64,000 bases of DNA from Spirosoma utsteinense. Lineage in GTDB: Bacteria; Bacteroidota; Bacteroidia; Cytophagales; Spirosomataceae. The DNA is taken from assembly GCF_014282275.1 (NCBI RefSeq), contig NZ_VFIA01000020.1, positions 1 to 64,000 on the forward strand, in the 5' to 3' direction. This document shows positions 1-12,700 of this stretch, one piece after another (within the stretch, counting starts at the first letter, position 1; each line of letters opens with the position of its first letter). The notes under the pieces are model-generated. The model had not been told where the DNA came from. It was given only the letters and a program-made list of their open reading frames with translations, and did no database searches. A program made the position numbers and the translations under genes.

Positions 1-340
1 CGTTTGCGGGCTGTTCTTGAAGCGTTATTCACGGGTCGGCAGACAGTCATCGAGTTGACTTGCTTTCCCTACATTCTGAATGCGTCTTTATGATTTTGAA
101 TTAGTATTATAACCAGCAGGTATAGGGTAAAACCTGAAGTTATTGATGACAAACAACCGCTTTCGGACATTTGTAACACCCAATGAGAGAAAGGGTATAC
201 GATAGCAGCACATGTTCTGACGAAACCGGCCAAGATTAATACTTTGTTGCTTAGCTACTTATAAATATTAGTACGCTGCTTCTAGTTCACACCGCTACTG
301 CCAGGATAAACAACGCATATTTCTTACATTAATCATTACT
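1..340. other. Leader region upstream of the PKS-NRPS operon
   Basis: No gene can be supported here. A plus-strand frame is open from base 1 to a TGA at 91-93 and could be the last 30 codons of a gene cut by the window edge, but it resembles nothing I recognise. The stretch from about 95 to 340 is AT-rich and must contain the promoter of the large operon that starts at 341. I found no exact match to the Bacteroidota -7 box TAnnTTTG in a convincing place, and no riboswitch-like structure. Confidence 0.4.
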
Positions 341-3300
341 ATGGAGTCTACCATAAGTGTCGTCGGTGGGGCATTACATCGCAGCACCCTGTCCGGGATT
401 CTGTTGTCTTTGAAAAACGAAGAAAGTAAAGGAATAACCTTTATTTCAGGTGCTGAGAATGAAGAGCCAATGGCTTACGGCCAATTGGTTACACAGGCCC
501 TTTCAATGCTTCATTTTTTACAGATTAATGGCGTAAAACCGAAGGATGAAGTAGTATTTCAACTGGATGATAATAAAACCTTTTTAGTTTCTTTTTGGGC
601 TTGTATACTGGGTGGGTTTAAAGCCATACCCTTGCCTCCTGGGCAGCATACAGAAAGTGAAGCTAAGTTGGCAAGAGTATGTGCGGTTCTAAATCATCCG
701 TTTATTCTAACGGTTCATGCGCTCAGGTCTAAAGTAGATAAGATACTCGTTGACTATAGCCTCACTGTTCGCGTATTGGTATATCAAAATTCCATAAGTC
801 AAGATAGAATAGGAGAAGTATACGAAGCTCAAGAGGACGATATTGCTTTTATACAATTCTCATCTGGATCTACCGGCCATCCTAAGGGAGTCGTGCTAAG
901 CCACCGGAATCTTTTAACAAACATTGCCGCAATTATTGAGGCTGCTGAACTCAAAACGACCGATCGGTTGCTCAGCTGGATGCCACTCACGCATGATATG
1001 GGGCTGATTGGCTTTCACCTGGTTCCGCTAGCACTGCAAATGCACTTGTTCCTGATGCCGACGGACTTATTTGTCAGGTACCCGGTATTATGGATGCGTA
1101 AAGCTTCCGACCACTGTATCAATGTTACCTCGTCTCCCAATTACGGCTATCAGCACTTTTTAAATCAGTTCAATCCAGCTAATCAGTATGATTTTGATCT
1201 GTCATCGCTGCGGTTAATATTCAATGGAGCGGAGCCTATTATGGCTGATGTGTGTCGCAGTTTCACGAAGGCATTACTACCCTATGGTTTATCCGAAAGC
1301 GTCATGTTTGCCGTTTATGGTTTGGCGGAGGCTTCGTTAGCTGTCACCTTTCCCAAACCTGGAAAGCCGTTTTCTTCCTTGTTTTTTGATCGAAAAAATT
1401 TGGGGCCCAGTGATAACGTTGTGGTCACTGACGTTGACCATGCTAATGGCAGCGAACTGGTAAACTGCGGAAAACCCGTCCCTAATTGTGAGATTGCTAT
1501 CCAAAGCCGGCACGGCGAAAAACTTGACGATGGCCAGGTAGGATACATCCATATCAAAGGCAATAACGTAACCAGCGGTTATTATAATAATCCTGATGCT
1601 TCGCAAAAAGTGATAGGTCAGGATAACTGGTTAAACACAGAGGATTTAGGCTTTATTTACAAGGGTGACCTATACGTAACGGGACGGATGAAAGAGCTGA
1701 TCTTCATCGCCGGCCAAAACGTTTATCCACATGACATTGAGCGGGTAGCTCAGCAGATCGAAGGCATTGAAGCCGGTAAAATAGTCGCTTGTGGTATACC
1801 GGATACGGCAACAGGTGTGGATAGCCTGGCTTTGTTTGTGCTATTCAAAAAGAATATCAGCGAGTTCTATCCGCTTACTAAAAAGCTCAAACGGCATATT
1901 GCTTCACAAACGGGGATTGAGGTCAAGTATGTAGTTCCCATCAAGAAAGTCCCCAAAACCACGAGTGGCAAAATCAAACGCCTGTCACTGGCCGGTGATT
2001 TGGCCACGGGGGGGTTTGATGACGAGCTAAAAAAACTGGCGCTACTGGATGAACAGGCCAGATTAAATTCGCCGTCCATCGATACAAACGCTTCTAAAAA
2101 TGAAGCTATTTCGGCGAAGCGTGTCATGCAGTGGCTCACCGCCTGGCTTGCCAACCGATTAGAGATTAGTGAGCACGAAGTAGATGTATACCGTTCGTTC
2201 GCTGAGCAAGGGGTTACTTCGCTGATTGCTGTAGAAATGGCACGGGGAATTGAAACTGAACTCGGGCTTGTCGTTAACGTAACGAGTGCGTGGAGTTACC
2301 CTACCATTGAACAGCTTTCCAACCATCTGGTTGGTCAGCGTAATCAGGAAACCGCCAATACCAATTCTGGAGAAGGACATCTGCATGAACCCCTTGCCAT
2401 TGTCGGGATGGCTTGTCGCTTTCCGGAAGCCGAAACGATAGAAGACTTCTGGACCTTACTGGAGAACGCTCAAAACACGTCTTCAGAAGCAGCATCAACA
2501 CGATGGAACGCAGTAGCCGTCGAAAGGCTAACCCAGCATAATAAAATTAAAACAGTCACGCGGGGCAACTACCTCAAGGATGTTGATCTGTTTGATGCAG
2601 GCTTCTTCGGCATTTCACCTAAAGAGGCCTGTTCAATGGACCCGCAACAGCGGATTCTGCTGGAAACTACCTGGCAGGCTCTGGAAAATGCCGGTGTGCC
2701 TGAAAACGAATTGTCTGGCAGTGATTGCGGGGTGTTTATTGGGGTTAGTCATTCGGATTATGCCAGTTTAACGATCAATGACCTTGACGCGCTAACCGCT
2801 TATTCAGGTATCGGAAATGCCTCGAGTATCGTGGCTAACCGGATTTCGTATGTGTTTAATCTAACGGGTCCGAGTATGGCGGTCGATACGGCCTGCTCAT
2901 CGTCTCTGGTAGCCCTGCACCAGGCCAGTCAGCATTTAAGGTTAAATGAATGCAGCATGGCGATCGTTGGCGGGGTGAATTTAATTCTGAGCCCGGCTCT
3001 GCATGTTGTTTTCTCTCAGGCGAATATGCTCGCCAGTGACGGGATTTGTAAAACGTTCGATAATGAGGCCGATGGATACAGCAGGGGAGAGGGCTGTGGG
3101 GTTATAATCCTCAAAAGGCTTTCGGATGCCGTTAAGGATGGCGATACGATTCAGGCGGTTATACGAGGCTCGGCTGTAAATCAGGACGGTAGAAGTAACG
3201 GGCTGACTGCCCCGAATGGCCTGTCGCAAAGGCGAGTGGTAGAAAAAGCCTTGCAGACAGCCAGGGTGCAGGCTTCTGAAATTTCATACGTAGAAACGCA

Positions 3301-6300
3301 CGGAACAGGTACTCCCCTTGGCGATCCGGTAGAATATCAGGCACTAAAAGAAGTCCTTAGCGCTGGCCGACCGGCCCATAAACTGTGCTGGATAGGGTCG
3401 GTGAAAACAAATATCGGACATCTGGAACCGGCAGCGGGCATGGCCGGGGTTATCAAAACGGTACTGGCGCTCAACAAAAAACTCATTCCAAAACACCTCA
3501 ATTTTGAGGTGGCCAATACGTACCTGAACTACGACTCGACTTCGTTTTTGAAAGTAGCCGGTAAAGCTGTACCCTGGCTTACGGAAGGGGATAGCCGGAA
3601 AGCCGGTGTAAGTTCCTTTGGCTTTGGCGGTACCAACGCGCATGTAATTCTGGAAGAGGCTGATCCGTATCATCATCCCAACGCTGCGAGTGAGGGTTTG
3701 ATCAGTTATCCGTTCCTGTTATCTGCCAAAACCGATACTGCCTTGCAAGCCATGATGTTGCAGTATGGTGATTTTCTTCAGCATACACCGCTAGCCTTCA
3801 ACGATGTGTGTCATACATTGGCCTGCGCCCGGTTCCATTTTCCTTACCGGCTCAGCTTCACCGCATCGACAAAAGAGGAGGCCATCGAACAGCTTCGTCA
3901 TGCGGGCGTATCACCAATTTATGCCGCAAATGATGTTTCCATTGCCTTTTATTTTCCTGACTGCCCAACGCTTGCCAAACTAGATGTAAGTAAGTTATAC
4001 GATGAACTTCCGTCGTTCCGCCATGTGGTTGAGCAATGCTGTCAAACGCTTGGCTTACCCGTTTCGCGTGTCGTCTCCTGCGAAGAAAAGCCAGGCCATG
4101 AACACGTACGGGAATCTGCCTTTTCAAAGGGGTATACGCTGTTAGTTTACATGAGCAATTTGGGCATACGCCCAAACTCAGTTAGTGGAGACGGCCTGGG
4201 CGAAGTTCTGGCTGCCTGTACCGCGGGCGTTATCTCTGTTCAGGAAGGGTACGCCTTAGCCGGGGCGATGGGCCAAGTTGCCGAAGGAAAGGCAGATGCG
4301 CTGGATAAGGCTTTGGATACTATCACGTTGAAGCAGCCGCTGCTTACCCTCAACGTGGCCGGGACGGTTGACACCCTTAATGCCGAGATCTTAACCAAAG
4401 CTTATTGGAAAGAGCGGCTGTCTACTGAAACGACTGCTGTTCGAGCGGAAGACAACCTACTGCCGAATGAAATCAGTATTGACATCGCTCGTATGAACGC
4501 TGAGTTGACTGCTGGTTCGGCAGGGTTCGTTGAAACGAACAAGTCAAAGGCTGTTCTGAACGGGAGTCTGTTCGTTGGGATGCTTACCCGTCTGTACCAG
4601 AAAGGAATTAGCGTAAACTGGCTCCCCCTCTTTAACAATACCGGGGGTAAGAAAGTGAGTTTACCTAACTATCCGTTTGAGCGTAAGCCATACTGGGTAG
4701 AGACAAAAAATCGTATCGAGTGGCTGCATACCGAGTTGCCCGTCGCTGCTAATTTGCCGCAAGGTGCCGACTCTTCGCTGGATGACCACGTCTATGTGCC
4801 TCAATGGGTGAGCGAAAGTCTACAGTCTCCGGCCAGCACAGTGAAACGAAACTGGGTCATTTTTGCGGACAAAAAAGGAGTAGGCACTGCGTTAGCCAAA
4901 AAGTTTGAGCAGTACGGTCACAAAACCGTAAAGGTTTTTGCCGGTGACAGCACCTTTAAACTTGACGATTTTACGTATCAGGTCGATAGCCGCAGCCCCG
5001 ACGATTTACAAATACTGCGTCAGAACGGTGTGATCGGGAAACCGCAGCAGCCCAATGGCTTCATCTACCTCTGGACTACCGAAGCCGATACCAATACCCA
5101 CTATCCTGAAACGGCATTTCCGGCTTATGGGCACTTCCTGAATATCGTGCGTGCCCTGGGACAGTTGGCTTACACCGATCAAACTCCTCTTTGGGTACTA
5201 ACACAAAGTACGACCGGGCCAGGCAACAGTCTGTTTGAGTCGCCTTACTGGGGGCTTGCTAAAACGGCCTGGTTAGAATACCCGCAATTAAAAGGCGGTA
5301 TCATTACCGTTGATAGCACGGGTAATCCGGAGCAGGCTGACCAAATCGTTGACGAGCTACTGAGTGTTCAATGCGAAGATTGTGTCCGGTTTAGCGATGA
5401 AAAACGCCTGGTGTATCGTCTGAAAAAAGCGGAATTACTTTCGGCGTCACCCCTGTCATTGGCGAGTACCGGGTTATACGTTATTACCGGTGGCCTGGGC
5501 TTCTTGGGTATTAAATTCCTGCACTGGATGGTTACGCACGGAGCACAACATGTTGTGCTCACCACCCGCAAAGACGTACCGCCTGAGGCAGCGTGGGAAA
5601 CACTACCCGAGGGTTTTCCCGGACTTGACTCATTAAAGCAAGTGCGTTTGTTCAGGCAGGCAGGCATCGACGTAAAAATAGTACAGGTAGACATTACCAG
5701 CCATCACCAGTTAAGTGAGTTTATTGCATCGGTCAAAACGGATGGATTGCTGCTGAAAGGCATTGTGCATGCTGCTGGCGATAGTGAATATCAGGCCATT
5801 GAAACGATCGAATTGGGCTCACTGAGCCGGATTCTGCAACCCAAAATTGTTGGTGGGTGGAATTTACACCAGTTGACAAAAGAGCTCGACCTGCAATTTT
5901 TCATTTGCCTGTCCTCGATCACTTCCCTATGGGGTGGTAAAAACCAGGCCTTATACGCTGCGGCCAATCAATTTCTGGACAGCTTGTCTGTACATCGAAA
6001 AGCAGTAGGCTTGCCATCCTTAACAATCAATTTAGGCCCGGTTGCCGGTGGAGGAATGGCCGGTAACAGTACGGCCCTGTTCGACAAAGTTGGCATCCGC
6101 GCCATGGAGGCAGAAGCCATATTTCCGACGGTAGACAAGCTGATCGTTACAGGCGAGCCACAGGCTATACTGGCCAGGATCGACTGGGATAAATTCGATA
6201 GTGTTTATAGAATGCATTCGGTGAGCCCAATCCTGATCGATTCAAAAGTGCCCGAAAACGGGGATGACCACCAGGCGGTAGTATCGGAATCTTTACAGCG

Positions 6301-6709
6301 CCTGATGGCCATGTACCCAGCTGAAAGGCACACCTACCTGTTGGAACTCCTGAGTGCTAAAGTGGCTGCCGTGTTAGGGTACAGAGCCGGGCAGCGGGTA
6401 CCCATAGATATCGGATTATTTGATCTGGGGCTGGACTCGATCACGGCCCTCAGCCTGAAAGAAAGTATTGAAAAAGAACTTCAGATCAAGTTAAAGCAAA
6501 CCGTTGCTTTCAACTACCCCACCATTTCACGGATGGCGGATTACCTGATGACCGAACATCTGGCGGCACACTTCGGGAAAGAGCCCGGAGTTATACAGAG
6601 CGATCCGTATCAAGCCGATGATCATCTTCTGCAAACCGCCGAACTGGAGACGCTTACCGATGCAGAGCTAGAGTCGATTCTTAACGAACAGATCAACCGA
6701 TTTTTATGA
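341..6709 (+). CDS. Type I PKS with fatty acyl-AMP ligase loading: FAAL-ACP-KS-(inactive AT)-KR-ACP
   Basis: This protein starts the lipid tail. A FAAL domain (about 1-590, FSSGSTGHPKG at 173-183) should activate a free fatty acid as acyl-AMP and load the first ACP (about 600-670, Ser627 in GVTS instead of the usual GxDS). The ketosynthase (about 683-1110) has Cys852, His987 and His1027 and is expected to be active. The following acyltransferase-like region is degenerate: GHSLGE reads G1283-D-G-L-G-E, so the nucleophile is lost. The ketoreductase has the TGGxGxxG fold motif at 1716-1724 and Ser1859/Tyr1872. A Trp eight residues before that Tyr and no LDD motif suggest an A-type KR (inference). 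A second ACP ends the protein (GLDS, Ser2033). There is no DH or ER, so a beta-hydroxyacyl chain should be passed on. The stop overlaps the next start by four bases (ATGA). Confidence 0.93.
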   Translation: MESTISVVGGALHRSTLSGILLSLKNEESKGITFISGAENEEPMAYGQLVTQALSMLHFLQINGVKPKDEVVFQLDDNKTFLVSFWACILGGFKAIPLPPGQHTESEAKLARVCAVLNHPFILTVHALRSKVDKILVDYSLTVRVLVYQNSISQDRIGEVYEAQEDDIAFIQFSSGSTGHPKGVVLSHRNLLTNIAAIIEAAELKTTDRLLSWMPLTHDMGLIGFHLVPLALQMHLFLMPTDLFVRYPVLWMRKASDHCINVTSSPNYGYQHFLNQFNPANQYDFDLSSLRLIFNGAEPIMADVCRSFTKALLPYGLSESVMFAVYGLAEASLAVTFPKPGKPFSSLFFDRKNLGPSDNVVVTDVDHANGSELVNCGKPVPNCEIAIQSRHGEKLDDGQVGYIHIKGNNVTSGYYNNPDASQKVIGQDNWLNTEDLGFIYKGDLYVTGRMKELIFIAGQNVYPHDIERVAQQIEGIEAGKIVACGIPDTATGVDSLALFVLFKKNISEFYPLTKKLKRHIASQTGIEVKYVVPIKKVPKTTSGKIKRLSLAGDLATGGFDDELKKLALLDEQARLNSPSIDTNASKNEAISAKRVMQWLTAWLANRLEISEHEVDVYRSFAEQGVTSLIAVEMARGIETELGLVVNVTSAWSYPTIEQLSNHLVGQRNQETANTNSGEGHLHEPLAIVGMACRFPEAETIEDFWTLLENAQNTSSEAASTRWNAVAVERLTQHNKIKTVTRGNYLKDVDLFDAGFFGISPKEACSMDPQQRILLETTWQALENAGVPENELSGSDCGVFIGVSHSDYASLTINDLDALTAYSGIGNASSIVANRISYVFNLTGPSMAVDTACSSSLVALHQASQHLRLNECSMAIVGGVNLILSPALHVVFSQANMLASDGICKTFDNEADGYSRGEGCGVIILKRLSDAVKDGDTIQAVIRGSAVNQDGRSNGLTAPNGLSQRRVVEKALQTARVQASEISYVETHGTGTPLGDPVEYQALKEVLSAGRPAHKLCWIGSVKTNIGHLEPAAGMAGVIKTVLALNKKLIPKHLNFEVANTYLNYDSTSFLKVAGKAVPWLTEGDSRKAGVSSFGFGGTNAHVILEEADPYHHPNAASEGLISYPFLLSAKTDTALQAMMLQYGDFLQHTPLAFNDVCHTLACARFHFPYRLSFTASTKEEAIEQLRHAGVSPIYAANDVSIAFYFPDCPTLAKLDVSKLYDELPSFRHVVEQCCQTLGLPVSRVVSCEEKPGHEHVRESAFSKGYTLLVYMSNLGIRPNSVSGDGLGEVLAACTAGVISVQEGYALAGAMGQVAEGKADALDKALDTITLKQPLLTLNVAGTVDTLNAEILTKAYWKERLSTETTAVRAEDNLLPNEISIDIARMNAELTAGSAGFVETNKSKAVLNGSLFVGMLTRLYQKGISVNWLPLFNNTGGKKVSLPNYPFERKPYWVETKNRIEWLHTELPVAANLPQGADSSLDDHVYVPQWVSESLQSPASTVKRNWVIFADKKGVGTALAKKFEQYGHKTVKVFAGDSTFKLDDFTYQVDSRSPDDLQILRQNGVIGKPQQPNGFIYLWTTEADTNTHYPETAFPAYGHFLNIVRALGQLAYTDQTPLWVLTQSTTGPGNSLFESPYWGLAKTAWLEYPQLKGGIITVDSTGNPEQADQIVDELLSVQCEDCVRFSDEKRLVYRLKKAELLSASPLSLASTGLYVITGGLGFLGIKFLHWMVTHGAQHVVLTTRKDVPPEAAWETLPEGFPGLDSLKQVRLFRQAGIDVKIVQVDITSHHQLSEFIASVKTDGLLLKGIVHAAGDSEYQAIETIELGSLSRILQPKIVGGWNLHQLTKELDLQFFICLSSITSLWGGKNQALYAAANQFLDSLSVHRKAVGLPSLTINLGPVAGGGMAGNSTALFDKVGIRAMEAEAIFPTVDKLIVTGEPQAILARIDWDKFDSVYRMHSVSPILIDSKVPENGDDHQAVVSESLQRLMAMYPAERHTYLLELLSAKVAAVLGYRAGQRVPIDIGLFDLGLDSITALSLKESIEKELQIKLKQTVAFNYPTISRMADYLMTEHLAAHFGKEPGVIQSDPYQADDHLLQTAELETLTDAELESILNEQINRFL

Positions 6710-9700
6710 GCGCGACGAATCCCGAACTTGTTCGCAAGGCGATTTTAGCTATCCGCAGCATGGAAGCCAAGCTGCAGGCAGCCGAAGAAAAAGTGAATGA
6801 ACCGATTGCTATTATCGGCATGGGGTGCCGCTTTCCGGGCGGTGCTGACCATCCCGAAGCATTCTGGAACCTGATAAAAGCGGGTTTCGACGGGGTTTCT
6901 GACGTACCGGCCGATCGGTGGAACGCAGCCGAATATTATGACGCCGACCCAGCCAGTGGCGGAAAAATATATTCCAAATACGGATGCTTCCTTGACGATG
7001 TAGACAAGTTCGACGCTCGGTTTTTCAATATTTCAGCCCGGGAGGCCGAAAGTCTTGACCCTCAGCAGCGCTTACTTCTGGACGTAAGCTGGAAAGCACT
7101 GGAGAACGCAGCCATCGCACCAGACGCGCTCAATGGAAGCGACACGGGGGTGTTCATCGGCATCACGACTAACGATTACTCACACCAGATCGTTGAGGGA
7201 GGGCAACCAGATCGGGTAGACGCCTATTTCAATACCGGCAATGCACTCAACGCTGCCGCCGGCCGCATTTCCTACACGTTTGGTTTCAGCGGGCCCAGCA
7301 TGGTCATCGATACGGCCTGCTCCTCCTCACTGGTTGCTATTCACCAGGCGTGCCTGAGCCTGCGCAACGGCGACTGCACACACGCATTGGCGGGTGGTGT
7401 CAGCCTTCTGTTGTCTCCGTTAACCAGTGTGGGTATGTCGCGGATGAACATGCTCTCGCCAGACGGCAGATGTAAATCGTTCGACGACCGGGCCAATGGA
7501 ATCGTCCGTGGCGAGGGCTGTGCCGTAATTTTATTGAAGAAGCTATCGGATGCTATCAATGACAAAGATAATATCTGGGGCATCATAAAAGGATCGGCCG
7601 TTAATCAGGATGGTGCCAGTGGCGGATTGACGGTACCCAATGGTAAAGCACAGGAGCGGCTGATTGAGAAAGCACTCTCCGCTGCCCATGTTAACCCGGC
7701 TGATGTAAGTGTTGTGGAAACCCACGGAACCGGTACGCCCCTTGGCGACCCGATTGAAGTACATGCCTTAAGCAGCGTTTATGGAAAGGGCCGCGCTATC
7801 GAACAGCCCTTGCTATTGGGTGCTTTGAAAACCAATATAGGCCACCTGGAGGCCTGTGCCGGTGTGGCGGGAGTCATCAAAACGGTTCTTGCCATGAAAC
7901 ACCGGTTGATTCCGGCGCCCCTTCATTTTAATACACCCAATTCAAGAATAGCTTGGGATGATTTATTGGTGACGGTCCCCCGCGCCAACCAAGTCTGGGA
8001 TAGTCCGGCCGGTAAAAAACGGCTGGCCGGCGTTAGCAGTTTTGGGTTCAGTGGCACCAATGCTCACCTGATTATCGAAGAACCGTCGGCACCTGAACAG
8101 GCTGAACCGGGTGTCGATCCCGGCATCCATGTGTTAACGATTTCGGCCAAAACGCCGGAGGCCCTGGACAAACTGGTGCAGAAATACGAAACGCTGGTAA
8201 GCAGTACGCCCGAAGAGACAATCGGCAGCCTGTGTTATACGGCGAACACCACCCGTAATCATTTTGAGTACCGTTTGGCGGTCATGGCTGCTAACAGGCA
8301 AGCGCTTGTCGAGGCACTGGGCAACCAGCCACTTCTGAAACAGAACAGGACTCGGGTCGTAAAAGGGGCACTCCAGAAAACAGCTTTTTTATGCACGGGT
8401 CAGGGCTCGCAATACGCCCGGATGGGGAAAGATCTGTATGAAACACAACCCGTTTTCAGAAAAACACTGGACTACTGCTCTGCGCTTTTTGAAAAGCTAC
8501 AGGGCGAGTCACTGATCGATCTGCTGTACAAGGCAGAACACCAGGAAAAACTTAACCAGACTCAATACACCCAGCCCGCTTTATTTTCGGTCGGGTATGC
8601 ACTGGCCGAATTCTGGAAAAGTCTGGGTATCAGGCCGTCCATTTTGATCGGGCACAGCGTCGGCGAGTATACGGCAGCCTGTATAGCCGGCGTGTTCAGT
8701 CTTGAAGAGGGGATGCGCCTGATTACTGAACGCGGGAGACTGATGCAGAGCCTGCCCCCCGGTGGCGGTATGGCGGCCCTGTTTGCCTCAAGGGAGGAGG
8801 TAAGTGCGGTAATCGCTCCCTACGGCGATAAGGTAGCGATAGCCGCCATCAACGGCCCGGCGCTGACGGTGGTGTCTGGCTATGAGGACGTGGTGGAGCA
8901 GATTGTTGAAACGTTCTCACGAAAGGGCGTCCGTACGAGCAGGCTGCTGGTTTCTCATGCGTTTCACTCACCGCTACTGTTGCCCATAGTGGATGCGTTC
9001 AGAGCCGTTGCAAGTACGGTACAGTACAACAAGCCACAGATCAAAATTATCTCCAACAGCACCGGCAAGGTTGCCGACTCAGCCATTTCGACCGCTGAGT
9101 ACTGGTGTAAACACTTGCTGGAGCCGGTGAATTTTTATGCAGGTGTGCAAACTCTCCAGCAGGAGCAGATAAAGATTCACCTCGAGATTGGCCCCACGCC
9201 AAGCCTGACGGCCATGATTCGCAGCTACGCAGCTGACGAAGATAAGGTATGGCTGTATAGTCTTCATCCGAAGAACCCGGACTGGACGTGTGTATTGGAT
9301 ACGGTCAGCCAGCTTTATCTGAAAGGCATCGACATTGACTGGCAGGCCGTTTACGAGCCATTCAGGCTTCACAAAGTAGCGCTGCCCGCTTATCCTTTTC
9401 AAGCGGAAAGGCATTGGTTCGCTAAACCCAGGAAGCAAAACGAGGGCAATTCCGGCCCTGATCAAGGCGTTGCAGGCGGCAGCGATGACCTAATGTCTAA
9501 ATCTACGCAGGAAATATCTACTCATTCATTTTCAAGCCCTATCACTATGGCTCAACAGAAAGCTGAAAGTCTGGCTACACTTAAAACGATTTTAGGTGAG
9601 ATCCTGCATGAAAAACCGGAATCGCTCGATATACACATGCCATTCCTAGAGATGGGAGCTGACTCCATCGTGCTGGTCGAAGCGCTCAAAAAGATTGAGA

Positions 9701-12700
9701 ACACGTTTGCTGTTCAGCTGAAGATCAGTCAGTTGTTTCAGGAGTTATCCACGCTGGATAGCCTGAGCGAATACGTTGTTGCCAGTCAGCCCGTCAACCA
9801 ACCAGCGAACGAGGTACCTCAATCGACAACGCTGACGCCCTCCACCAATTCTGCACCGGTGAGTTACATAACTTCTCCGGTAACTCCCCAACTGAGTGGA
9901 CATAGCGTTCCGGAGGGGCCGGCAACCCATAGCCTACAGGGCGTATTGATGAAGCAACTGGAGGTTTTGCAGCAAACCATGGCTGCACAACTACAGCTTA
10001 TGAATGCGGTTCCGGCGCAAGTCAGCCAGAACAGTTCAGCTCCCGCAGTACCTGCGACTACCGCTGTGCAACAACCACTGCCCGGCCGGGTACGCGTTAA
10101 TTCAAATCAGATCAGTGCGGCCGAATCGACCAGCAAATTCAATGCAATCCGCTTACAGGAAGACCGGGCATTGACACCCCTGCAACAGCACTATCTCGAT
10201 GAGCTGATCAAACGCTATACTACGAAAACCTCTCAGTCGAAAACGTACGCGCAGCAATACCGCCACGTTCTGGCCGATTGGATCAACTCGTTGGGTTTCC
10301 GGCTGGCGATTAAAGAAATGATTTATCAGATCGTCTCAGTGCGTTCGGCCGGTTCGCGATTCTGGGATTTGAACGGAAACGAATACGTTGATCTGGCTAT
10401 CGGTTTTGGCGTTAATTTCTTCGGAAACAGCCCCGAGTTCGTTAAGAAAGCCGTATCTGCCCAGTTGGAGGAAGGCTTTGAACTAGCTATTCAGTCTGAC
10501 CTGGCCGGGGAAGTGGCTTCGCTGATCAGTGAGTTAACCGGTTTTGAGCGGGTGGCCTTCTGTAATACGGGTACCGATGCAGTCATGAACGCCCTGCGTA
10601 TTGCCCGAACGGCCACGCAAAAGCAGAAGGTGGTTCTCTTCAAAGGTTTTTATCACGGAACGTTCGATGGCTATCTGGCAGAAGCGGTGCAGGATGGCGA
10701 ATCGATATACAGCAAGCCGGTAGCGCCGGGCACCACGCCCGGTATGATTGAGGATGTGATACCGTTAAACTACGGCAGTGAGGAGTCATTGAAGTATATT
10801 ATCGAGCACGCAGACGAACTGGCGGCCGTACTGGTTGAGCCCGTGCAAAGCCGTAGACCCGGTTTTTTCCCCAAAGAGTTTCTGATAAAAGTTCGGGAGA
10901 TCACCGAGCAGTATGGTATTACACTCATCCTGGATGAAATCATAACCGGGTTCAGAAGCCATACGGGTGGGGTGCAGGCCATGCTGGGCATAAAAGCCGA
11001 CATTACCACCTACGGGAAAATTGTTGGTGGCGGTATGCCAATCGGTGTTATCGCTGCAAAGCCAAAATACTTAAATGCAGTCGATGGCGGATGGTGGCAG
11101 TATGGGGACGCTTCCTACCCTGAAACGCAGATGACACTGTTTGGAGGGACATTTTGTAAACATCCCCTGGCCCTGGCTGCGGCAAAGGCGGTGCTGTTGA
11201 AACTCAAAACCGAAGGCCAGGCCCTTCACGATCGGGTGAACAACCGGACAGATCGACTGGCTCAGGAGGTAAACGAGTTTTTTGACCGCATGAACGTGGC
11301 GATCCGGATAGTGCATTTCGGCTCATTATTCAGATTTGAACCGTTTGGTAAGTATAACCCGCTGTTGCAGCCCATCGAGTTAGATATCTTTTTCTTTTCT
11401 CTGATAAACAAAGGCGTATACACCTGGGAGAGACGAATCAACTTCCTGTCGGTTGCTCATTCGGATGAGGACGTTTCGTTCATCATTGCTAAAATCAAGG
11501 AAGTGATCAGCGACATGATCGCCGGTGGCTTTTTTCCCGAGGCAACGAAGCAACTGAAAACCAATGCAATCAACGGAAGCGTAAAAGTCAATGGACATGC
11601 GATAGCCCACCAGACGGCCGGTGTGCAGGCCGGGACACGAAACCAGCCGGAGCCGGCTTTACCGGGTATACACATGCTCCCGGTAACCGATGCCCAAAAG
11701 CATTTGTGGGTGCTTACCCATTTAAGTGAGGAAGGGGGGGCTGCTTATAATGTCCCGGTTACCATACGATTAAAAGGCCAGCTCGATCGACAAAGCCTTT
11801 CGCAGGCGCTGCAACTTATTGTCGATCGGCATGATGCCTTACGAACTACGTTTACGGCTGACGGAACCCAGCAGACCATACACCGCTCAATGCCTGTTAC
11901 CATCCATTGCAGCCGGATTACGGATGCGGGAAGCGCTGAAGAAGTGGAGGGCTGGCATAAAACGAACAATGGGCATTTTTTCGATTTCGTGAAAGGCCCC
12001 CTCTTCAAGGCTGCACTTTTGACGATAAGCGACGATGAACACCTGTTTACGTTCGTTGCGCATCATATTATCTACGATGGATGGTCGGCCGGCGTACTGT
12101 CTGCTGAGCTTGGCAACCTTTATTCTAAACTGACAAGTGGCGCGTCAATTGACGAAAGCCCGGTTACCCAGTTCAGTGAACGGTCAGCGCGCCCTGCTGC
12201 CGTTCCGGATGCTGAAGCAACCAGTTATTGGTTAGACGTATATGGGCATCCGTTAGCTTTACTAGAGTTGCCCCTCGACAAAGCACGTCCAGCCATGAAG
12301 ACGTATCGTGCTGAAAGCAGCCAGCTGACGTTACAGCACGATTTGGCCGATACGGTAAAATTGACCGCGAAACGAAGTGGCCTAACACCCTTCATGATGT
12401 TGTTTGGCGGATACGCCTTACTGCTCCACAAGCTTACCGGCCAGAATGATGTAGTCATTGGTATACCGGTGGCCGGTAGAGACCTTGAAAAGGAATCGAA
12501 GTCGATTGGCTATTATGCCCAGGTTTTGCCGATACGGGTACGCATTGATAGGTCGCAAACGACAAAAGCCTTCCTGACCTACGTGCGGAATGTAGTGTTG
12601 CAGGCTTTTGACAATAGCGCCTTCACGCTAACTGATTTGTTAGACAGGCTACACCGGCAGGGTGACGCAACCAGTACGCCGGTGGTGAGTACCTTGTTTA

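Noticed and set aside
1..93. Possible 3' end of a gene at the left edge
   Set aside because: Only 30 codons without recognisable features; listed only as part of the leader region.
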